A stretch of DNA of 64,000 nt, taken from NCBI GenBank assembly GCA_964453335.1, contig CAYVOK010000013.1, forward strand, positions 28,568 through 92,567, read 5' to 3'. Source of the DNA: VGBO01 sp964453335. GTDB lineage: Bacteria; Actinomycetota; Acidimicrobiia; Acidimicrobiales; CAIXPF01. The notes under the pieces are model-generated. The model was not told the DNA's origin, made no database searches, and was given only the letters and a program-made list of their open reading frames with translations. Shown here in pieces: positions 8,626-14,825 of this stretch (the stretch's first letter is position 1; every line of letters starts with the position of its first letter). The position numbers were made by a program, and so were the translations under genes.

Positions 8626-8638
8626 GTAACAGTGTTAC
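8626..8638. promoter_or_regulatory. 13-bp palindrome, candidate operator
   Basis: GTAACA-G-TGTTAC is a perfect inverted repeat with a one-base centre. It overlaps the stop codon of the TetR gene on one side and, on the minus strand, a TACAGT -10-like hexamer (8623-8628) for leftward transcription. Its symmetry and size suit a regulator binding site better than a terminator. Confidence 0.4.
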
Positions 8639-9252
8639 TCATTGTTCAGGTGCCCGACATCGACTCCGAGCGCTCCCAGCGTCGCCGTCGTCGCAACCCG
8701 ATCCCACCCCACAGGATCGAATCCTGGATCGCCGAGCTCGATCAGCACCCGACCCGTCACCATCCCCACGATCCACGCCGCCAGCGCATGCGGGTCGCGG
8801 TCCGCAGCGACGAAACCCCGGCGCTGCGCCACCGCGAGCGTGGCCCCCAGTCGACGGTTCGCCTCCCGCTGCTGCTCCGCCAACCTCGCGCGCAACGCCG
8901 ACCGCCGCTCGGAGGCACCGAGCGCCGACACGCGCGTCATCCGCTTCGGGGCACGTGCCGGATCGAACACGGCGACGAGGGTCCGACGCACCACCTCGAC
9001 GAACGCCTCCTGCGACGAGCACACGGACACGGCCGCGTCGAACACGTCGAACAGGTCGGTCTGATCCCGCCCGTAGCGGACCTCCTGCGCCGCCTCGATC
9101 AACCCATTGCGATCACCGAAGAAGTGGTAGATCGACGGCTCCGCCACCCCAGCCCGACGGGCGATGTCACGGATGCGGACCGCCTGCTCACCACCTGCCG
9201 CGAGCACGGCGATCGTCTCCTCGAGGAGTCGCCGCCTCGTGTCGTTCGCCAT
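8635..9252 (-). CDS. TetR/AcrR-family transcriptional regulator
   Basis: 205 residues. The N-terminal helix-turn-helix (about 8-55) carries the family pattern IRDIARRAGVAEPSIYHFF, followed by an all-helical ligand and dimerisation domain. TetR proteins are mostly repressors released by a small molecule. It is divergent from the alpha/beta-fold gene at 9303 with 50 bases between, so that gene is the first candidate target. The ligand cannot be read from sequence. Confidence 0.9.
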   Translation of the reverse strand: MANDTRRRLLEETIAVLAAGGEQAVRIRDIARRAGVAEPSIYHFFGDRNGLIEAAQEVRYGRDQTDLFDVFDAAVSVCSSQEAFVEVVRRTLVAVFDPARAPKRMTRVSALGASERRSALRARLAEQQREANRRLGATLAVAQRRGFVAADRDPHALAAWIVGMVTGRVLIELGDPGFDPVGWDRVATTATLGALGVDVGHLNNE

Positions 9253-9259
9253 ACCCCGG

Positions 9260-9265
9260 ACGGTA
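9260..9265 (-). promoter_or_regulatory. -10 element TACCGT for tetR, within a palindrome
   Basis: TACCGT on the minus strand ends 7 nt before the tetR ATG. It overlaps the 8-bp palindrome CGGTACCG (9261-9268), flanked by GGA and TCC, which could be an operator shared with the divergent gene. Confidence 0.4.
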
Positions 9266-9302
9266 CCGGGTCCCTGCCCGGTGGTGTGCTGAACTCGCCC
9301 GC

Positions 9303-10025
9303 ATGGCGACCTTCACGCGCGGCGACGTCACCCTGTACTTCGAGGAGCACGGCAGCGGGTTCCCGATCCTGCTGATCGCCCCTGGCGGCATGCGCAGCGA
9401 ACTCGCCCTGTGGGAACGCGCCCCGTGGAACCCGATCGAGGTCCTCGCCCCGCACTACCGGGTCATCGCGATGGACCAGCGCAACGCCGGCCGGTCGACC
9501 GCACCCGTGCGGGCGACCGACAGCTGGCACGTCTACACCGAGGACCAACTCGCGCTCCTCGACCACCTCGGCGTCGACCGGTTCCACGTGGCCGGCATGT
9601 GCATCGGCGGTTCGTACGGGTTGGCGCTCGCACGGGCGGCGCCGGACCGGGTGGCCTCGGCCGTGTTGTTCCAACCGATCGGACTCGACGGGAACCGCTC
9701 GGCGTTCTTCGACATGTTCGACGGGTGGGCCGACGACCTACGCGACGACCGACCGGACACGCCGGCCGACGCCTGGACGGCATTCCGTGACGCCATGTAC
9801 GGCAACGACTTCGTGTTCTCGGTGACGACCGACGACGTCGCAGCGTGCACCACACCGATGCTCGTGCTGCGCGGCAACGATCTCTACCACCCAGCCGTCA
9901 CCTCGGAGACGATCGCCCGCATCGCCCCGAACGCGACGCTCGTCCCGCAGTGGAAGGACGCCGACTCGGTCGCGGTCGGCCGCGACGCCGTGGTGCGGTT
10001 CCTCGCCGAGCACACGCCCGGCTGA
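9303..10025 (+). CDS. Alpha/beta-hydrolase-fold protein with Cys at the nucleophile position
   Basis: 240 residues with the alpha/beta-hydrolase core. The oxyanion region is IAPGGM (about 25-30), a DQRNAGRS turn follows at about 58-65, and the nucleophile elbow reads G-M-C-I-G-G at 98-103, so Cys100 replaces the usual Ser. The C-terminal region has the acidic LRGND turn but no clear GH motif for the catalytic His; an H follows in YHP instead. Cys nucleophiles occur in dienelactone hydrolase and PHA synthase. The true reaction is unknown. It is divergent from a TetR gene. Confidence 0.85.
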   Translation: MATFTRGDVTLYFEEHGSGFPILLIAPGGMRSELALWERAPWNPIEVLAPHYRVIAMDQRNAGRSTAPVRATDSWHVYTEDQLALLDHLGVDRFHVAGMCIGGSYGLALARAAPDRVASAVLFQPIGLDGNRSAFFDMFDGWADDLRDDRPDTPADAWTAFRDAMYGNDFVFSVTTDDVAACTTPMLVLRGNDLYHPAVTSETIARIAPNATLVPQWKDADSVAVGRDAVVRFLAEHTPG

Positions 10026-10057
10026 GCAGACCCGCTAGCTGGTCGGAGCTCAGCCGG
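10018..10057. terminator. Bidirectional terminator between convergent genes
   Basis: CCGGCTGAGC (10018-10027) pairs perfectly with GCTCAGCCGG (10048-10057), and an inner GACC/GGTC stem continues the hairpin around an 8-base loop. The stop codons of both flanking genes lie inside the two arms. There is no U tract, as is common in high-GC actinobacteria. Confidence 0.75.
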
Positions 10058-10496
10058 CGTTCGGGCGCACGTAGGTCCCCTGCGCGACCGCGACCGGCTT
10101 GTCGGGCTCGCCGTCGACCCACGCCACGATCGACCCGATGATGCTGCGACGCCCGACGTGATGGAGGTCGGTGCGGGCCAGCATCGCGTCGCCCCGTGCC
10201 GGCCGCATGAACCGGATCGACAACTCGCTCGTCAACGTCATCGGTTCGAGCCCGATCGCCCCGAAACAGGCGAAGTACATCGAGACGTCGCACGCGCCGA
10301 ACACGGTCGGCCCCGAGATGATGCCGCCCGGACGCAACAACGCCGGGTCGGTCGTCAGGCGGGCGATCGCGTGCCGTGGGCCAATCTCCACGCAGCGCGC
10401 CCGGTTCGACGGGAACCCGACCGCGATGTACTCGTCGATCTCGGCGCAGGTCATCGCTGCGCCGGGATGGGTGATGGTCGTGGCGTCGTCCGACAT
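10050..10496 (-). CDS. PaaI-type hotdog thioesterase
   Basis: 148 residues forming a single hotdog domain. The family pattern PGGIISGPTVFGACDVSMYFA (about 57-77) contains the conserved Gly and Asp that line the active site in PaaI-like thioesterases. It most likely hydrolyses acyl-CoA thioesters in the cytoplasm; chain specificity is unknown. ATG 10496 has TACGGT 8 nt upstream. It is convergent with the preceding alpha/beta-fold gene and divergent from the photolyase. Confidence 0.85.
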   Translation of the reverse strand: MSDDATTITHPGAAMTCAEIDEYIAVGFPSNRARCVEIGPRHAIARLTTDPALLRPGGIISGPTVFGACDVSMYFACFGAIGLEPMTLTSELSIRFMRPARGDAMLARTDLHHVGRRSIIGSIVAWVDGEPDKPVAVAQGTYVRPNAG

Positions 10497-10504
10497 GGGC
10501 GCCA

Positions 10505-10510
10505 ACCGTA
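10505..10510 (-). promoter_or_regulatory. -10 element TACGGT for the thioesterase gene
   Basis: TACGGT on the minus strand, 8 nt before the ATG at 10496. Confidence 0.5.
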
Positions 10511-10553
10511 CCGGCACCGGCGACCGGCATGGGCCTTGCGACCGCCGCCTCCC

Positions 10554-10559
10554 TAGCGT
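10554..10559 (+). promoter_or_regulatory. -10 element TAGCGT for the photolyase gene
   Basis: TAGCGT ends exactly 7 nt before the GTG at 10567. It overlaps the alternative GTG at 10558, which argues for the downstream start and a leaderless message. Confidence 0.5.
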
Positions 10560-10566
10560 GACCGAC

Positions 10567-11952
10567 GTGGCTGCCGCCGTCGTGCTCTTCACCCGGGACC
10601 TGCGGGTCCACGACAACCCCGCGCTCGTCGGCGCGCTCGCCGCAGCCGACCGGGTCGTCCCGCTGTTCGTGCTCGACGACAGCATCCTGCAGGGCGGGTT
10701 CGCCGCGCCGAACCGGGTGCATCTCCTCGTCGACTCGCTCGTCGACCTGCGGGCTGCTCTCCAGGCCCGGGGGGGCGACCTCGTGGTGCGCCGGGGTGAC
10801 CCGGCGACCGAGGTGGCGGAGATCGTCGCAGCGACCGGTTCGGCCACCGTCCACGTCGCAGCGGACGTGAGCGGGTTCGCGCAACACCGGGCGGCACGGT
10901 TGCAGACGGCAGTCGAGGCGGCCGGTGCCGAACTCGTCACCCATCCGGGTCCGCCGATCGTCGCACCGGGCACCGTTCTGCCGACCGGTGGCGACCACTT
11001 CAAGGTGTTCACGCCGTACTGGCGTGCGTGGGAACGGGTGCGACATCGGCGCGCCGTGCTCGCTGCGCCCGACCACGTCCGACTCCCCGAGGGCATCGAC
11101 CCCGGCGACATCCGCGACGCCGCGCACCTCGTCGACGGCGCACCGTCGCCGGAGCTCGTCCGCGGCGGCGAGCACGCAGCCCGGACCCGACTCGACGCGT
11201 GGATCGAGCACGGCCTCGCCCACTACGACGAGCTGCGCGACCTGTGCGCGGTCGACGGCACTTCGGCGCTGAGCCCTGCGCTCCACTTCGGCTGCCTGTC
11301 CGCGACCGAGGTCGCCGCGCGCTGCGACGGACGCCCCGGTGGCGAACCGTTCGTCCGGCAACTCGCATGGCGGGACTTCCACCACCAGGTGACCGCCGCG
11401 TTCCCGGCGATCGCCGGCAGCGACTACCGCCCCCGCGGCGACCGGTGGGACGACGACCCGCAGACCTTCGACGCGTGGACGCAGGGCCGCACCGGGTACC
11501 CGATCGTCGACGCTGCGATGCGTCAACTCCTCGCCACCGGGTGGATGCACAACCGTGCCCGCATGATCGCCGCGTCGTTCCTCGTGAAGGACCTCCACCA
11601 CGACTGGCGACGCGGCGCCGCCCACTTCGCCCACTGGCTGGCCGACGGTGACATCGCGCAGAACTCGGCGAACTGGCAGTGGATCGCAGGCACCGGCAAC
11701 GACACGCGACCGAACCGGGTGTTCAACCCGTTGCGGCAGGCGGAACGCTTCGACCCGGCCGGCGCGTACGTGCACCGGTGGGTACCCGAACTCACCGGCG
11801 TCGCCGCCCCCGGGGTGCACCGGCCGTGGACACTCGCCGCAGCGGAACGACCGGCCGCCTACCCGGCCCGCATCGTCGACCACGACGTCGCCGCAGCCGC
11901 GTTCCTCGCACGACGCACCGGCGGCGGGGAACAGCAGCGCCTGCCGATCTGA
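10567..11952 (+). CDS. phr: Deoxyribodipyrimidine photolyase
   Basis: 461 residues. The N-terminal photolyase domain (VVLFTRDLRVHDNPAL) binds an antenna chromophore; the C-terminal FAD domain holds the family motifs WRDFHHQ, TGYPIVDAAMRQL, GWMHNRARM and DGDIAQNSANWQW. It repairs UV cyclobutane dimers using blue light and FADH. An upstream in-frame GTG at 10558 adds three residues, but the -10 hexamer overlaps it, so 10567 is preferred. A cryptochrome role is less likely because the repair-type motifs are intact. Confidence 0.93.
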   Translation: MAAAVVLFTRDLRVHDNPALVGALAAADRVVPLFVLDDSILQGGFAAPNRVHLLVDSLVDLRAALQARGGDLVVRRGDPATEVAEIVAATGSATVHVAADVSGFAQHRAARLQTAVEAAGAELVTHPGPPIVAPGTVLPTGGDHFKVFTPYWRAWERVRHRRAVLAAPDHVRLPEGIDPGDIRDAAHLVDGAPSPELVRGGEHAARTRLDAWIEHGLAHYDELRDLCAVDGTSALSPALHFGCLSATEVAARCDGRPGGEPFVRQLAWRDFHHQVTAAFPAIAGSDYRPRGDRWDDDPQTFDAWTQGRTGYPIVDAAMRQLLATGWMHNRARMIAASFLVKDLHHDWRRGAAHFAHWLADGDIAQNSANWQWIAGTGNDTRPNRVFNPLRQAERFDPAGAYVHRWVPELTGVAAPGVHRPWTLAAAERPAAYPARIVDHDVAAAAFLARRTGGGEQQRLPI

Positions 11953-11957
11953 CCGGG

Positions 11958-12545
11958 TCAGTTCACCTGCGGGTCGTCGGGCGCGTGCGCCCACACCCGG
12001 AATCGGCCGCCCTGCCGGGTGAGCACGTCCCGCCACAACCCGGCGGGGTTCCGGCAGAACACGTCGGACGGGTCCGCCTCGACGACCCACCATGCTCCGG
12101 CCTCGATCTCACCACGCAGCTGACCAGCACCCCACCCGGCGTACCCGGTCCAGATGCGGAGCTCGACCACCGCGGGGAGCACGGGCCCGGCGTCGACCGC
12201 GAGATCGACGACGACGAGGTCGTCGAAGAGTTCCTGCATCGCACCACGGACCCAGGGTTCGACGGCGACCGGGATCGACGACCGTCGAGCAACACCGATC
12301 GCAGCGGTGTCGGCGACCGGACCGCCGACGAAGACGACACCGGGTGCGGCTGCGGCCACACCCCAGCCGTCGATCGCATCCGCGACGGGGACGTCGGTCG
12401 GCCGGTTGAGCACCACGCCCGCCGAGCCGACGGCGTCGTCGTGCTCGAAGAGGAGCACGACCGTCCGGTCGAAGTTCGGGTCGTCGATGACCGGGGTGGC
12501 GACGAGCAGCCGACCCGCCGCGGGACGCAGCGCGCCGTCGCTCAT
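11958..12545 (-). CDS. YqgE/AlgH family protein
   Basis: 195 residues. Family marks are GRLLVATPVIDDPNF near the N-terminus, HDD then GVVLNRPT in the middle and GYAGWGAGQL later. The function of this family is not settled. It begins with an ATG overlapping the stop of the acyl-CoA dehydrogenase gene (ATGA), so it is translationally coupled to two lipid-catabolic genes. It ends five bases from the photolyase stop on the opposite strand. Confidence 0.9.
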   Translation of the reverse strand: MSDGALRPAAGRLLVATPVIDDPNFDRTVVLLFEHDDAVGSAGVVLNRPTDVPVADAIDGWGVAAAAPGVVFVGGPVADTAAIGVARRSSIPVAVEPWVRGAMQELFDDLVVVDLAVDAGPVLPAVVELRIWTGYAGWGAGQLRGEIEAGAWWVVEADPSDVFCRNPAGLWRDVLTRQGGRFRVWAHAPDDPQVN

Positions 12546-13612
12546 GCCAGCGCGGCCGAACCCTGGGAGATCAGCGGGTACAGGCGGTCGGCGCCTGCGT
12601 CGCCGACGAGTCGGCCGAGCTCGTCGCGCCATGCTGCGGTCGAACCGAACTCCTCCCGCCACGCGAACACGCGCCGGGTGAGCTGGTGCAGCACGTACTC
12701 CTGGGTCATGCCGATCGCACCGTGGGACTGGTGCGCCCGCGCCACGACCTCCGACCCGGCGTCACCCGCGAGGACCTTCAACGACGCGATCTCGAACGCC
12801 GCGTCGCCGACGGTCGCCGCCGCCGTCGCCGCGTCGACCGCCATCGACACGAGCTGGATCTCCGAGACGAGACGGACGAGATGCTGGGCGACCGCCTGGA
12901 ACCGGGCGATCCGCTGCCCGAACTGCTGCCGCTCGTTCGCATACCCGACGGTGATCTCCCCGACCCGGTCGAGGGCCCCGGCGATGAGGGCGCCACGGGC
13001 GAGCGCACCACGCCGCCGCAACGTGACCGCGTCGACCCCGGCGGGGGCGGCGGCCACCTGCACGGACGCACCCCGGAACAGCACCGTCTCACGCGGTTCA
13101 CCGGCCGCGTTGCGCACCGGGACGACCTCGACGCCGGGGCCGTCCGGGTCGACCGCCACGATCCGGCCGTCGACGAGCCCGAGGATCAGGTCGGCCTGCG
13201 CCGCCCAGGGCACACGGTGCGCGGAACCGGACAACGTCGAACCGTCGAGCACGAGATCGTCCTCGGGCCGACCGGGCACGACGGTGAGCGGCCCGGCGGG
13301 AAGTTCGAACCCGGCCGCTGCCGCGAGCCAGCCGCCGAGGAGGCCCGTCTCCGCCGCGGGTACCGGTGCGGCGAAACGGCCGACGAGGCGCAGCACCCCG
13401 ACCGCGTCGGCGAGCGTGCCACCCGAACCGCCGGCGGCCTCGGGCACGCCGATCCAGGGCGCACCGGTCTCGGCGAACGGTGCCCACACGGTCGGCGCCC
13501 AACCCTCGGACTCTGCCGCTTGCACGACCTCGTGCGAACACGTTGCACCGAACAGGCGCGTGATCGTGTCGAGCAGGATCGGGTCGGCGGCGACGGGCTC
13601 CACCCGGTTCAT
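12542..13612 (-). CDS. Acyl-CoA dehydrogenase, smaller subunit-type
   Basis: 356 residues with the acyl-CoA dehydrogenase fold: helical N-terminal domain, middle beta domain (about 110-200) and C-terminal helical FAD domain with RERQQFG-like and HQSHGAIGMTQEY motifs. In actinobacteria such genes often come in pairs whose products form heteromeric enzymes for sterol or branched acyl-CoA. The ATG at 13612 overlaps the stop of the upstream dehydrogenase gene, supporting an alpha2beta2-type partner. A catalytic Glu is not obvious in this subunit. Confidence 0.88.
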   Translation of the reverse strand: MNRVEPVAADPILLDTITRLFGATCSHEVVQAAESEGWAPTVWAPFAETGAPWIGVPEAAGGSGGTLADAVGVLRLVGRFAAPVPAAETGLLGGWLAAAAGFELPAGPLTVVPGRPEDDLVLDGSTLSGSAHRVPWAAQADLILGLVDGRIVAVDPDGPGVEVVPVRNAAGEPRETVLFRGASVQVAAAPAGVDAVTLRRRGALARGALIAGALDRVGEITVGYANERQQFGQRIARFQAVAQHLVRLVSEIQLVSMAVDAATAAATVGDAAFEIASLKVLAGDAGSEVVARAHQSHGAIGMTQEYVLHQLTRRVFAWREEFGSTAAWRDELGRLVGDAGADRLYPLISQGSAALA

Positions 13613-14781
13613 CGCGCACCCGCCAGGCCGTACCAACCGAGCAGGCCACGCGACGCGATGGTGCGGAGGATCTCGTTCGTGCCGCCCCGCAACGTGAAAC
13701 TCGGTCCGGTCAGCACCGCCCGGGCGAGCATGCGTTCACCCGTCGTCGGCGCGTCGAGCGACGGCTCGAAACCCCACAGATCGTGCAGCGCGGCGATCAT
13801 GTCCTGCTCGAACATCGTGCCGAGGTCCTTCACGATCGCGGCCTCGACCGCAGGGGCACCACCCCGGTCGATCGTGCGGGACACCGACAGCGACAGGTTC
13901 CGCAGCGCGAAGAACCTGGCGGTGATCCGGCCGATCACCTCGGCGGTCCGAGGGTCGGGCGTCCCGTGCACGCGTTCCCGCAGCAGATGTTCGAAGCACG
14001 CGTACACCGACAACCACCGGTCGGGTCCGGCCCGTTCGTAGGCCAGCTCGGAGTTGACCTGCTGCCAGCCACGCCCGATCTCGCCGAGGACGAGTTCGTC
14101 GGGGACGAACACGTCGTTCATGACCACCTCGTTGAAGTGGTGCGTCCCGTCGAGGAACGGGATCGGGTTGATCTCGATGCCGGGGGCGTGCAGGTCGACG
14201 ATGAGCTGCGACAGCCCTTCGTGCTTGTCGCCCTCGGAGGCGGACGTGCGACACAGGACGATGAACCAGTGGTTCTGGTGGGCGCCCGACGTCCAGATCT
14301 TCGTGCCGTTGAGGAACCAGCCGCCGTCGCCGCGCGTCGCGGTGGTGCGCACCGCTGCGAGGTCGGACCCGGCGTCCGGCTCGGACATCCCGATCGAGAA
14401 GAAGCACTCGCCCGCCGCGATCGAAGGGAGGAACCGTTCGCGCTGCGCATCCGTGCCGAACTTCATGATCGTCGGGGCGGTCTGGCGGTCGGCCACCCAG
14501 TGGGCACCGACCGGTGCACCGGACCGCAGCATCTCCTCGACGACGATGAACCGGTCGACGGCGGTGCGCTCCGGACCGCCGTACCGACGTGGCACCGACA
14601 TGCCGACCCACCCGCGTGCGGCCATCTTCTTCGTGAACTCGGGGCTGTGCGTCGCCGACATGCCGAGGTCGGGTTCGTAGGAACCGGGCGGCAGTTCGGT
14701 GCGGAGGAACTCGCGTACCTCGTCCCGCAACGCCTCCTCGGACGGCGACAACACCGTGTACTCGAAGCTCGAACCGGCCAT
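13609..14781 (-). CDS. Acyl-CoA dehydrogenase, larger subunit-type
   Basis: 390 residues. The three-domain acyl-CoA dehydrogenase fold is clear: VPRRYGG in the N-terminal domain, GMSEPDAGSDLA (FAD and substrate contact, about 140-150), WTSGAHQ, and a C-terminal RGGTNEILRTI. It oxidises an acyl-CoA to the enoyl-CoA with FAD, passing electrons to ETF. It leads a three-gene coupled unit (this gene, the second dehydrogenase, YqgE). The in-frame upstream extension lacks domain sequence; ATG 14781 has a GAGGGGG Shine-Dalgarno. Confidence 0.9.
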   Translation of the reverse strand: MAGSSFEYTVLSPSEEALRDEVREFLRTELPPGSYEPDLGMSATHSPEFTKKMAARGWVGMSVPRRYGGPERTAVDRFIVVEEMLRSGAPVGAHWVADRQTAPTIMKFGTDAQRERFLPSIAAGECFFSIGMSEPDAGSDLAAVRTTATRGDGGWFLNGTKIWTSGAHQNHWFIVLCRTSASEGDKHEGLSQLIVDLHAPGIEINPIPFLDGTHHFNEVVMNDVFVPDELVLGEIGRGWQQVNSELAYERAGPDRWLSVYACFEHLLRERVHGTPDPRTAEVIGRITARFFALRNLSLSVSRTIDRGGAPAVEAAIVKDLGTMFEQDMIAALHDLWGFEPSLDAPTTGERMLARAVLTGPSFTLRGGTNEILRTIASRGLLGWYGLAGAR

Positions 14782-14809
14782 GTCACGACCCCCTCGGTGA
14801 ACCCGGGCC

Positions 14810-14815
14810 ACCCTA
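14810..14815 (-). promoter_or_regulatory. -10 element TAGGGT for the acyl-CoA dehydrogenase unit
   Basis: TAGGGT on the minus strand, about 28 nt before ATG 14781. Unlike most genes here this leaves a short leader that contains a GAGGGGG ribosome binding site. Confidence 0.4.
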
Positions 14816-14825
14816 CCGCCGGGTC

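Noticed and set aside
10558..10560. GTG 10558 as the photolyase start
   Set aside because: It overlaps the likely -10 TAGCGT; GTG 10567 is 7 nt downstream as in other genes here.
11948..11962. CTGAC-CGG-GTCAG palindrome between the photolyase and YqgE genes as a terminator
   Set aside because: A 5-bp stem formed mostly by the two facing stop codons; TGA and TCA are reverse complements, so short palindromes at convergent ends arise by default. Similar short cases at 37420, 40444 and 42925 were also left out.
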